Origin: Anaerolineales bacterium UBA6131 | Lineage (GTDB): Bacteria > Chloroflexota > Anaerolineae > UBA2200 | Length of the DNA: 20,943 nucleotides | Reading direction: 5' to 3' | NCBI GenBank assembly: GCA_002435875.1 | Contig: DIVN01000006.1 | Coordinates: forward strand, 4,718 to 25,660 | In this document: positions 7,612 through 15,300 of the stretch, piece after piece | How positions within the stretch are numbered: the first letter of the stretch is position 1 | Layout: every line of letters begins with the position of its first letter | Notes under the pieces: generated by a model | The model's database searches: none | Told to the model about the DNA's origin: nothing | The model's input: only the letters and a program-made list of their open reading frames with translations | Position numbers and translations under genes: made by a program

Positions 7612-7641
7612 ATTTTACCTGCACAGGCATACTTTTGCGAA
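7612..7641 (-). promoter_or_regulatory. Possible promoter of the leftward HAD-to-ccmD run
   Basis: On the minus strand, TTCGCA (7636-7641) and TAAAAT (7612-7617) are 18 nt apart. That gives a +1 near 7605 and a leader of about 48 nt carrying the AGGA before the TTG start. Both boxes are imperfect. It lies back to back with the better rightward promoter at 7676-7704 in this 246-bp divergent spacer. Confidence 0.35.
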
Positions 7642-7675
7642 ATGTGAGCTACCGTGTCGGCTCACCCCGAGTGAT

Positions 7676-7704
7676 TTGCCTGGTGGGCATGGTTGGCATA
7701 TGAT
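7676..7704 (+). promoter_or_regulatory. Promoter of the ferredoxin-AOR operon, TTGCCT-17-TATGAT
   Basis: The -35 TTGCCT (7676-7681) and -10 TATGAT (7699-7704) are 17 nt apart. The -35 is identical to that of the NusG-like gene. The predicted +1 is near 7711, giving a leader of about 93 nt before the ATG at 7804. The leader holds a small hairpin CACAG-aagat-CTGTG (7729-7743). I recognise no riboswitch fold in it. Confidence 0.6.
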
Positions 7705-7782
7705 AGGTAAAGCACTGTTGCTTTATGCCACAGAAGATCTGTGCGCCCGCGCTGGTACAAGGATGTCCCCTGATAGAAACGC

Positions 7783-7803
7783 AAGGAGAGGATCTCGTCC
7801 AAG
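7783..7803 (+). promoter_or_regulatory. Displaced Shine-Dalgarno inside a mini-hairpin before the ferredoxin ATG
   Basis: AAGGAG at 7783-7788 ends 15 nt before the ATG, too far for normal initiation. GAGA-GGA-TCTC (7786-7796) can fold over the end of the SD, which could either shorten the effective spacing or mask the site. No better in-frame start codon lies nearer. Confidence 0.35.
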
Positions 7804-8247
7804 ATGAAAACACTGACCTTTCGAGCGGATTTGTGCAACGGCTGCCGGGTGTGCGAGGAGACCTGTGCCCAGACCTATTTCAAAGTGACGGACAATCTCA
7901 AGTCTTCTATCCGCATTTACGAGGCGGAGGGCACTCCACCACAATTCTCGGCTAACTTCTGCAACCAGTGCGGCGAATGCATCGACATCTGCCCAACGAT
8001 GGCCCTGAGACGTGACAAGAATGGCATCGTCAGGCTCGACAAACGACTCTGCGTTGGCTGCCTATCGTGCGTGGGTTTTTGCCCCAACGCGGCGATGCGC
8101 ATTCACGCCGAGCTCGCCGTACCCTTCAAGTGCGTGGCCTGTGGGCAATGCGCCAAAAAGTGTCCAACGGGAGCCCTGTCTGTAGAAGAGGTAGCAGATG
8201 CCGAACTGACCGTGACGGAAATCCGGCTTAAGGCGGTGGCAGCATGA
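7804..8247 (+). CDS. Polyferredoxin with four [4Fe-4S] clusters, AOR partner
   Basis: 147 aa with four Cys sets of the CxxCxxCxxxC type: C11/14/17/21, C53/56/59/63, C83/86/89/93 and C110/113/116/120. Sixteen cysteines can hold four [4Fe-4S] clusters, arranged as two bacterial-type ferredoxin modules; the first set lacks the usual Pro after its last Cys. No membrane segment or signal is visible, so it is cytoplasmic. It overlaps the next gene by ATGA (8244-8247), which implies coupled synthesis. Small multi-cluster subunits of this kind carry electrons to or from AOR-type tungsten enzymes, and that is the likely role. It is not a NuoI or HycB homologue by context. Confidence 0.92.
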   Translation: MKTLTFRADLCNGCRVCEETCAQTYFKVTDNLKSSIRIYEAEGTPPQFSANFCNQCGECIDICPTMALRRDKNGIVRLDKRLCVGCLSCVGFCPNAAMRIHAELAVPFKCVACGQCAKKCPTGALSVEEVADAELTVTEIRLKAVAA

Positions 8248-10412
8248 CATCCGTTCGTACCTCCAAGACTGGTCTGCAAGTGTTGGCTGAGTTTCATTAC
8301 GTACCCCCGAAAGTGGAGCGTGGCTACGCCAACCAGACGCTCTACATCAACGTGTCTGACCACACCATCTCTGCCAAACCCGTCGATGAAAGGATGAAGA
8401 ACACCTTCGTCGGGGGGCGTGGCTTTGGTCTCTGGCTGCTCTGGAACGGGGTCACCGAGAAGACGCGGTGGAATGATCCCGAGAACGAGGTGATCCTCTC
8501 ATCTGGGCCGATCGGTGGGACCACGTCCTACCCTGGCTCGGGCAAGTCGATCGCGGTGAGTCTCTCCCCGCTGACGCATTCGGTGATGGACAGCAACGTC
8601 GGCGGCCACTATGGTCCCTTGCTCAAGTTCGCTGGGTGGGATGCCATCGAGGTGCAGGGCATCGCCTCAGAGGAGGTTATCGTCTTCGTCGATGGCAACC
8701 GAGGTCTGGTGCAGATTCTGGCTGCTCCGGAACAGGCCGACGATAGCTACGAGCTGCCCCGTCAGATTGTGGAGATGTTCGCGGACACGCCAGACGAGCG
8801 GGTGGGGATCTCTTCAGTTTCGTCCGGACCAGGTGCTGCTCACACTCTAATGGGCTGTCTCAATGTCAGTTTCTATGATCCCAGGCGTCAGTTCCCTCGA
8901 CTCAAGCAAGCTGGACGTGGGGGCATAGGTACCGTGCTGCGCCAGAAGAGGGTCAAGGCTCTGGTAGTCAAGTATGTCGGGGTCAAGGCAGAGTCAAACG
9001 GCCCTGCCGATTGGCCAAGCCTGGTTGCGGTTGGCAGCAAGATGCACCGCGAGATCCATGATCAAGACCCGGTGATGAACGATATGCGTGGTGGTGGAAC
9101 CACGATGCTCACCGCCATCATGAACAACTTTGACCTGTTGCCGGTCAATAACTTTCGTTTTGGCTCACACCCCGAGGCAGCACGCCTGGCCAAACCCGCG
9201 TTCCTGCCGTATCTGAGCCAGGGGATTCCCAATGGCTGCTGGTACGGGTGTACTCTGGCCTGCGCCAGCTGTGCAGAGGGCTTTGAGTTGCGCACGGGTC
9301 CGCTTCGTGGCCAAAAGGTGCCGATTGACGGACCAGAATATGAGACCATCGCAGGAATCGGCTCCAACTGCGGTATTTTCGAGCCGGCTGATGTGCTGGA
9401 AGCCAACTTCTACTGCGACACCTACGGCATCGACACGATCTCCTTTGGTACGGCACTGGCCTTTGCTATGGAGTGCTACGAGAGTGGTGTGCTGAACAGG
9501 GCCAGGACCGGAGGCCTGGAGCTGAACTTTGGCAATTCATCGGCCATGCTGGAAGTCCTGCATCAGATGGGTAGAGGCGAAGGTTTTGGGATGGTGCTTG
9601 GCCAAGGCGTGCGTGGCATGAAGGACTTGTTTGTCAAGAAGTATGGTGCGGACGTCCAGTTCCTCCAGGATATCGGTATGGAGTGCAAGGGCCTGGAGTA
9701 CTCGGAGTACGTGACAAAGGAGTCCATCGCCCAACAGGGAGGCTATGGACTCGCGAACAAGGGGCCTCAGCACGACGAGGCCTGGTTGATCTTCATGGAC
9801 GCGATCAATAAACAGATTCCCACCTTCGAGGACAAAGCTGAGGCGCTGCACTACTTCCCCATGTTCCGTACCTGGTTTGGCCTGAACGGGCTGTGCAAGC
9901 TGCCCTGGAACGATGTAGAGCCGGCCGACAACCGCAAGAAACACGAACCTCGCGAGGCGGCTCGAGTCCCAGAGCATGTGGGCAACTATGTCCAGTTGTT
10001 CCGGGCAGTGACAGGCCGTGAAGATGTGCAGGAGCCGAAGGACCTCATCCGCATGTCCGAGAAGGTATACAACTTCCAGCGTTTGTTCAACCTGCGCATG
10101 GGCTTTGGCCGACGGGCGCAAGATGCGGTGCCATATCGCTCGATGGGGCCGGTTACCGTCGAAGAGTACGAGTCGCGTGCTGAGCGCTATGACCAACAAC
10201 TGGCAGAATTGGGTCTGGTTCCCGCCGACATGAGCACCGCGGAGAAGGTTGCCGCGCTGCGCGCTCACCGGGAAGGCCGCTACGAAGAGCTGGTCGACGC
10301 AGTATACAAGCGTCGGGGCTGGACGAAGGATGGCATTCCGACCCTGGAGACCGTGAGACAGCTGGGGATAGACTATCCCGATGTCGTGGCCTTGATCGCC
10401 AAACATAGCTAG
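8244..10412 (+). CDS. Aldehyde:ferredoxin oxidoreductase (AOR) family, probable tungsten enzyme, BamB-like
   Basis: 722 aa, longer than archaeal AOR (about 600). The N-terminal AOR domain has VGGRGFGLWLLW, SGPIGGTTSYPGSGK and RQFPRLKQAGRGGIGTVL, which fit the bis-pyranopterin-binding part. The cluster region reads C332-WYG-C336-TLA-C340-AS-C343, with a distant Cys at 551 in WFGLNGLCKLPW as the probable fourth ligand. The C-terminal part (FQRLFNLRMGFGRR, PYRSMGPVTVEEYESRAERY, YKRRGWTKDGIPT) resembles BamB, the catalytic subunit of class II benzoyl-CoA reductase, as well as general AORs. It would oxidise an aldehyde or reduce an acid or thioester using the ferredoxin encoded just upstream. The substrate cannot be stated. 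No bamC-I homologues are present, so true benzoyl-CoA reductase is unlikely on this evidence. Confidence 0.9.
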   Translation: MTSVRTSKTGLQVLAEFHYVPPKVERGYANQTLYINVSDHTISAKPVDERMKNTFVGGRGFGLWLLWNGVTEKTRWNDPENEVILSSGPIGGTTSYPGSGKSIAVSLSPLTHSVMDSNVGGHYGPLLKFAGWDAIEVQGIASEEVIVFVDGNRGLVQILAAPEQADDSYELPRQIVEMFADTPDERVGISSVSSGPGAAHTLMGCLNVSFYDPRRQFPRLKQAGRGGIGTVLRQKRVKALVVKYVGVKAESNGPADWPSLVAVGSKMHREIHDQDPVMNDMRGGGTTMLTAIMNNFDLLPVNNFRFGSHPEAARLAKPAFLPYLSQGIPNGCWYGCTLACASCAEGFELRTGPLRGQKVPIDGPEYETIAGIGSNCGIFEPADVLEANFYCDTYGIDTISFGTALAFAMECYESGVLNRARTGGLELNFGNSSAMLEVLHQMGRGEGFGMVLGQGVRGMKDLFVKKYGADVQFLQDIGMECKGLEYSEYVTKESIAQQGGYGLANKGPQHDEAWLIFMDAINKQIPTFEDKAEALHYFPMFRTWFGLNGLCKLPWNDVEPADNRKKHEPREAARVPEHVGNYVQLFRAVTGREDVQEPKDLIRMSEKVYNFQRLFNLRMGFGRRAQDAVPYRSMGPVTVEEYESRAERYDQQLAELGLVPADMSTAEKVAALRAHREGRYEELVDAVYKRRGWTKDGIPTLETVRQLGIDYPDVVALIAKHS

Positions 10413-10444
10413 CAAGATCGTACCTGCAGGAAGAGGCGTTGGAG

Positions 10445-12130
10445 ATGACCAGGACCGTTGCGGTGTTACTGGTCATCTCTTTTTGCCTCGCAGCTTGTCA
10501 GTCAGAGCGGAGCAATAGCCCCCTGCCAGTACCGACTGTCACTCTTACGACTCCTGCGCCGACTGCCACAGCCGTGCCCCTTACGCCTACCCCCCTGCCC
10601 CCCACGCCTACACCCCTGCCTGTGCGTGTGTGGGTTAGCCCAGCGATACCAACCGCGGTGCGTGAGCAGATTGTACCTGCGCTGGCGCCAGGCGATTATG
10701 TGCCTGTGGACCGCCCTGATGGAGCGGACCTGCATGTCGGACCTGGACCTAGCCTGCCATTCGCGGAATGGGTCTATGCCCTGGTTGTGCCCTTCCCCAC
10801 GCTGATTGATGAGGTCAGCCAGGACGCGGTTGTCAGCTTCTGGAACGGGGAGGTGCCCTCAATCGCGGGAAGTGGTGACGATGGTTTGACGCGGCTATAC
10901 ATCACGCCCGATGTGTTGGACGTTCTCAGTGAAGCCTGGGGAGCTCCTGGGGAAAGTGCGCCATTGACAGTGATAACACCGACCGAGTTGCTGGAATGCA
11001 CCTGGGATGCGCGGCCTCACGGCTGGTCCATTGTCCCCTTCAGTGAGCTGCAGCCTCGTTGGAAGGCGCTAAAGGTTGACGGTGTGAACGTGCTGGACAA
11101 GCACCAGAGCCTGGAGAGATATGCGCTGCGCATCAACATTGGTGCTGAGGGCGTGGGCGCGGCCGAATTCGTACAGCGTATCCTCGCTGCAGCGCCCGAC
11201 ATCACCAATCGCGAGACAACAAGGATGACAACAGTGGTGATGACCGGGGTGACTGCCCTCGTGCGTGGCATTGCCCATCGCATGGAAGAGAAGGGCTTGC
11301 TCTACCCCATTGAGCGGATCGGCCCGTTGCTCACGGCCGCGGATATCCTGCACATCAGCAACGAAATCTCCTTTGCCAAGGGCTGCCCGTCGCCCGACCC
11401 GCAGTCACAATCGCTGGCTTTCTGCAGCGATCCGAGCTATGTTGAGCTACTCAAAGCGATCGACGTCGACGTGATCGAGCTGACGGGTAACCATGTCAAG
11501 GACTATGGCTCGCAGCCGATGCTCGATACGATCGCCACCTATCGCGATATGGGCTGGCTGTACTATGGGGGCGGGCAGGACCTTGCAGATGCACGCCGCT
11601 CCATCACGATGACCAACAACGGCAACAGCGTCTCATTCACTGGCTGCAATCTGGTGGGGCCCGAGTATGCCTGGGCAGACGTCGACGAGCCTGGAGCAGC
11701 GCCGTGCGACGAGGCCTACATGTCAGCAGAGTTGGCGAGGTTGCGAGAGGCCGTGGATGTGCCCATTGCCACATACCAGTACTGGGAGTTCTACCAATAC
11801 GAGCCCACCGACCAGCAGAGGGTCGATTTCCGCAGGCTCGTTGACGCCGGCGCGTTGATCGTCAGTGGCAGCCAGGCCCACCATCCGCAGGCTCTCGAGT
11901 TCTACAAAGGTGGCTTCATCCACTATGGGCTGGGGAACCTGTTTTTCGACCAAATGTGGTCGCTCGGAACGCGACAGGAGATCGTTGATCGGCACCTGAT
12001 CTACCAGGGTCGCCATGTGTCCACCGAATTGCTGACCTTCATGTTGGAGGACTATGCTCAGCCGCGGCCGATGACTACAGCAGAGCGAGTCGCTCTGCTC
12101 AAGGCCGTCTTTGCAGCAAGCGGATGGTAG
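10445..12130 (+). CDS. CapA-like lipoprotein with N-terminal extra domain
   Basis: 561 aa from the ATG at 10445 (AGAGG 8 nt upstream; a TTG two codons earlier is less likely). A lipoprotein signal ends in the lipobox LAAC (C18), followed by a Pro/Thr linker to about residue 60. Residues about 60-230 form a domain I can only describe as possibly binding-protein-like. The CapA/PgsA metallophosphatase-like domain covers about 265-515: ADILHISNEISF, ELTGNHVKDYG, SGSQAHHPQ and IHYGLGNLFFDQ. Where ordinary CapA proteins have GDxML at the start of this domain, the sequence is GVTAL, so an expected metal-binding Asp is absent. The protein is anchored outside the membrane. The AOR stop is 32 nt away, so co-transcription is likely though no functional link is evident. 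Confidence 0.85.
   Translation: MTRTVAVLLVISFCLAACQSERSNSPLPVPTVTLTTPAPTATAVPLTPTPLPPTPTPLPVRVWVSPAIPTAVREQIVPALAPGDYVPVDRPDGADLHVGPGPSLPFAEWVYALVVPFPTLIDEVSQDAVVSFWNGEVPSIAGSGDDGLTRLYITPDVLDVLSEAWGAPGESAPLTVITPTELLECTWDARPHGWSIVPFSELQPRWKALKVDGVNVLDKHQSLERYALRINIGAEGVGAAEFVQRILAAAPDITNRETTRMTTVVMTGVTALVRGIAHRMEEKGLLYPIERIGPLLTAADILHISNEISFAKGCPSPDPQSQSLAFCSDPSYVELLKAIDVDVIELTGNHVKDYGSQPMLDTIATYRDMGWLYYGGGQDLADARRSITMTNNGNSVSFTGCNLVGPEYAWADVDEPGAAPCDEAYMSAELARLREAVDVPIATYQYWEFYQYEPTDQQRVDFRRLVDAGALIVSGSQAHHPQALEFYKGGFIHYGLGNLFFDQMWSLGTRQEIVDRHLIYQGRHVSTELLTFMLEDYAQPRPMTTAERVALLKAVFAASGW
10583..10624 (+). repeat. Two-unit 21-bp tandem repeat in the CapA linker
   Basis: The units are 10583-10603 and 10604-10624. 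They share 16 of the first 17 bases and encode TPTPLPP and TPTPLPV. This is an in-frame linker repeat just behind the lipobox and probably varies in copy number between relatives. Confidence 0.7.
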
Positions 12131-12181
12131 GACCCAATGCAAAGCAGCGTCCGGAGCTGGCCTGCGCTGAGCGCCGAAGCA

Positions 12182-13867
12182 CTAGAGTGGGTAGCCGTCT
12201 GCGCGGTAGATCACTTGGGCAATGTCGACCCGGAGGGCATCGTCGTTACGCTCCAGCGCCTCCCGGTTTTGCTCGATGCGGGCAGCCGCCTGGTGGAAGT
12301 ATGCCCTGCCGATGGGCAAGGCACGTGACAAGTTCTCGGAGTCGCCCGACATGGACTGCAAACGGCTGAGCACGGCGGCCATGCCAAACGTATCGATGGC
12401 CATATCTGCCACGCGGGCGACAAGTAACTGACGTTTTGCCAAGTTTGCTCTGTGGCGTGCGAGCAGCTCTGTCGTGTCCCTGGAAAGGCGGGCAGTGGTT
12501 GTGCGGAATGTGCCTGCCATGTCCGCCAGCCGGGGGTCAGTTGCGCCTGTGAGGGCAGGCTGCTTCAGCGATTGCAGCTTGTGCGTGGCGAGCTTGAGCA
12601 TACCCCAACGCGATTGGCTCAGTGCGCGCAGAGACCTCCGCAGCCCGCGCGTACCCTCTTCGAAGATGAGCAGGCGTAGGATCTCATTGGTCCCTTCGAA
12701 GATGCGGTTGATACGCGAATCGCGCAACACGCGTTCATAAGGGAACGGCTGCACATAGCCCCGTCCTCCGGCAATCTGCACCAGCTCATCGGCCGCGCGC
12801 CACATCGCTTCGCTGCAGAATGCCTTGGTGGCTGCCGCCTCCACAGCATAGTCCTTGATTCCGCGATCGACCATGCCCCCCGCGAGGCGCACCATGCTCT
12901 CACCAACAAAGATATCCAGGGCCATCTGCGCCACCTTGTCCTGGATCAACTCATAGGCGGCAATCTTTGCGCCAAAGGCCACGCGCTTCTGGGCCCATTG
13001 ACTTGCCAGCCTCAGGCAGTACTTCATCGCGCCCACACAGGCAGCGCCCAGCCCGATGCGGCCCGAGTTGAGCACCTGCACGGCAATCCTGAACCCTTCA
13101 CCAGGCTCGCCAAGAACGTTCTGATCCGGGATGTGCATGTCCTTGAACTGTAGCACTACCGAGTTGGTGCCGTGCAGGCCGAGCTTGGCTGCCGACGGTC
13201 CCAGCGAAAAGCCAGGTAAGCCCGGCTCAACGAGAAAGGCGGTCAGCGGCTTTTCTCCGTCGACTTCTGGCGTGGAGGCAAACACCGTAATCATGCTGGC
13301 GATGTCGCCGTTGCTGATCCAGATCTTGCGGCCGTTCATCCTCCAGCCCCCCTGGTCATGCACTGCACGGGTGTGCAGAGCATGAGCATCGCTGCCGGTC
13401 TGTGGTTCAGTCAAAGCGAAGGCAGCAATTGCTTTGCCCGTCGCCAGTGACGGGAGATAGCGCTGCTGCTGCTCTTCGTTGCCGTAGAGCAGCAGGCCCT
13501 TGAGCCCGATGCTCAAGTGCGCGCCAATTAGCAGCATCAGGGCTGGGCAGACCGCGGTCACCGCATCGATGATTCTGCCATACGCGGACGTGCTCAGCCC
13601 CAGGCCCCCGAACCGCTGGGGTATGGTGAGGCCGAACAAGCCCATGTCACGCATAGCCTGCATGACCGTCTCGGGAATCGTCTGCGTGCGGTCGATGGCG
13701 ACCTGGTCGATCTTGTCTGAGGCGAGTTGCATCCAGTCGCTCAAGAGACGAGAGACGACGTCGGTTTCCGAGCTGTCCAGCTCAGGAAACAGGAAGAGAA
13801 TCTGCTGATCAACCTGACCGAGGAAGAAGCCTTTCACCAGTGTGTCCAAGCCGTCCGTGGGAGTCAT
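12182..13867 (-). CDS. Acyl-CoA dehydrogenase, VLCAD/ACAD9-like, with long C-terminal extension
   Basis: 561 aa. The FAD flavoprotein core spans about 35-400: AFALTEPQTGSDA (ACAD signature 1), KIWISNGDIA, RVAFGAKIAAYELIQDKVA and QIAGGRGYVQPFPYERVLRD. The catalytic base is E391 in IFEGTNEILR, the position used by VLCAD and MCAD. About 150 residues follow the core, as in VLCAD/ACAD9-type enzymes, which are longer than the roughly 380-aa short and medium forms. It removes hydrogens at C2-C3 of an acyl-CoA; chain length cannot be read. The start is well set by AGGAGG at 13873-13878, 5 nt from the ATG. No electron transfer flavoprotein gene is in the window. It ends 51 nt from the convergent CapA gene; no terminator is visible in between. 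It lies 95 nt behind the LuxR-Kelch gene on the same strand and I see no strong promoter in that gap. Confidence 0.92.
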   Translation of the reverse strand: MTPTDGLDTLVKGFFLGQVDQQILFLFPELDSSETDVVSRLLSDWMQLASDKIDQVAIDRTQTIPETVMQAMRDMGLFGLTIPQRFGGLGLSTSAYGRIIDAVTAVCPALMLLIGAHLSIGLKGLLLYGNEEQQQRYLPSLATGKAIAAFALTEPQTGSDAHALHTRAVHDQGGWRMNGRKIWISNGDIASMITVFASTPEVDGEKPLTAFLVEPGLPGFSLGPSAAKLGLHGTNSVVLQFKDMHIPDQNVLGEPGEGFRIAVQVLNSGRIGLGAACVGAMKYCLRLASQWAQKRVAFGAKIAAYELIQDKVAQMALDIFVGESMVRLAGGMVDRGIKDYAVEAAATKAFCSEAMWRAADELVQIAGGRGYVQPFPYERVLRDSRINRIFEGTNEILRLLIFEEGTRGLRRSLRALSQSRWGMLKLATHKLQSLKQPALTGATDPRLADMAGTFRTTTARLSRDTTELLARHRANLAKRQLLVARVADMAIDTFGMAAVLSRLQSMSGDSENLSRALPIGRAYFHQAAARIEQNREALERNDDALRVDIAQVIYRADGYPL

Positions 13868-13962
13868 GCTTCCCTCCTATATGCAGGTGGCATGTGTATT
13901 GTTGCCCGGAAAGTGGTGCATGGGCTCCGGTGTGCCACGCGAGAGGCCTGGTACTTACGTGG

Positions 13963-15291
13963 CTAACCGCCCGGCAGATAGATTCTGAACGCGGCCTTGA
14001 ACATGTAGTTCGTGCTGAGTGGGCGGTCATTCCACCCGCCGATCGCGAAGATGGCCGTCTCGGACTGGGTGCTCAAGGTGGCCGCGCCAAGCGTGCGCCA
14101 CTCACCCAGTACGGGGGAGTCAAGTGGGCTCCATGAACCGAGGGCCAGAGAATATCGCTCGTTGTTCAGCAGCTCTGTGCTCCATCCCCCGCCAATCGCA
14201 TACAGGTAACTGTCAACAGATACTGCGGCCAGGCCGCCACGCTCCTCGAGCATGGGCGTGAGCGCCGTCCAGGGGTGTTCTCGTGTGCCTTCTTTCTCTG
14301 GCTCGTACAGCTCAAAAGACGCTGACTCTGTCTGGCCATCAAAACCGCCAAGCAGATAAATTCCGCGGTCAGTGACGGCTGCCGCGCAAAAACCGCGGGG
14401 TTTCCTCATTGGGGTGCCTGACGACCATGTGTTAAGCGCGGGATCGTAAATGTAAACAGAGTCTACGTAGCGAATGCCGTTGTAGCCCCCCAGTACATAC
14501 AGCTTTCCGTCGTACGCAGCGATGCCATAGGCAAACAGAGGCTCGGGCAGGGATGCTACCTCGGTCCAGGTATCCCTTGCGGGGTCATATACCTCCACTT
14601 CCGCGCTGGCCTGTTCGAGCGCACCGTACCCCCCGGGAACGTATATGAGATCGTTCAAGGCAGCTGCGCCGATGTTGAGAACTGGACGGGGTTTGGGTGC
14701 TCCGCGGATCCAGGTATCAGATGCGGGATCATAGATCTCCACTGCACCGCTAACGCCATCGACCGAGTCTCCACCAATGGCATAGATCCTGCCCTTCAGT
14801 GCGACCACGGCCAGTCGCGCCCGGGCAGTTGGCATCTGTGCTCTGGTCTCCCAGCGCGAGATTGAGGTGCCTATGGCGTCGCCCACCGTTCCGGCGGCTG
14901 TGTCGGTGAACGGGTTGTTGGCGCGCTCGGATGCCTTGGGCGATGGGGTTGACAGCGCCAATGCTGCGGTCACGATGGTGAGTGAAACAAGGGCGACCCT
15001 CTGCCAGGTGGGGATGCGCAAGCGCGGCATCACTAGCTGTTCGGGCTTCGCGTCCTCGCTGGCGGCAGGAACAGGCATCACCCAGCCTGCGCGAACAGCG
15101 TACATGGTGGCTTCTGTGCGGGATTCGACGCCCAGCTTTTGGAATATGTTGCGAAGGTGTACCTTGACCGTGTTGGAGCTGATGAATAGATCGAGGGCAA
15201 TCTGCTGGTTCGTGGCACCTGTGGCCACAAGCTTGAGGATTTCCAGCTCGCGTTCGGTCAGCGAAGAAGGTGTAGGGGCGTTTTGTTCCAT
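13963..15291 (-). CDS. Membrane-anchored LuxR-type regulator with six Kelch repeats
   Basis: 442 aa in three parts. Residues 10-70 are a LuxR/GerE helix-turn-helix: LTERELEILKLVATGATNQQ then SSNTVKVHLRNIFQKLG. A single membrane segment follows at about 96-114 (RVALVSLTIVTAALALS). Residues 150-442 hold six Kelch units, each with a GG pair and a downstream W or Y: IYAIGGD, IYVPGGY, LYVLGGY, IYLLGGF, LYAIGGG, IFAIGGW. These should close into one beta-propeller outside the membrane. The layout predicts a one-component transmembrane regulator in the style of ToxR or CadC, DNA-binding inside and sensor outside. The ATG is 9 nt after the upstream stop and has no Shine-Dalgarno, so translation is probably coupled. 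The ligand and target promoters are unknown. Confidence 0.88.
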   Translation of the reverse strand: MEQNAPTPSSLTERELEILKLVATGATNQQIALDLFISSNTVKVHLRNIFQKLGVESRTEATMYAVRAGWVMPVPAASEDAKPEQLVMPRLRIPTWQRVALVSLTIVTAALALSTPSPKASERANNPFTDTAAGTVGDAIGTSISRWETRAQMPTARARLAVVALKGRIYAIGGDSVDGVSGAVEIYDPASDTWIRGAPKPRPVLNIGAAALNDLIYVPGGYGALEQASAEVEVYDPARDTWTEVASLPEPLFAYGIAAYDGKLYVLGGYNGIRYVDSVYIYDPALNTWSSGTPMRKPRGFCAAAVTDRGIYLLGGFDGQTESASFELYEPEKEGTREHPWTALTPMLEERGGLAAVSVDSYLYAIGGGWSTELLNNERYSLALGSWSPLDSPVLGEWRTLGAATLSTQSETAIFAIGGWNDRPLSTNYMFKAAFRIYLPGG

Positions 15292-15300
15292 AGCTGCAGG

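Noticed and set aside
8244..10412. Benzoyl-CoA reductase BamB
   Set aside because: The C-terminal part is BamB-like, but no bamC-I or aromatic pathway gene is nearby and general AORs share these motifs.
9537..10415. Long open frame (about 290 codons) antisense to the AOR gene
   Set aside because: It mirrors the codon bias of a strongly supported AOR gene and shows no recognisable domain.
12164..12174. GCGC-tga-GCGC mini-palindrome between the convergent CapA and acyl-CoA dehydrogenase genes
   Set aside because: A 4-bp stem with no T-run is too small to call a terminator.
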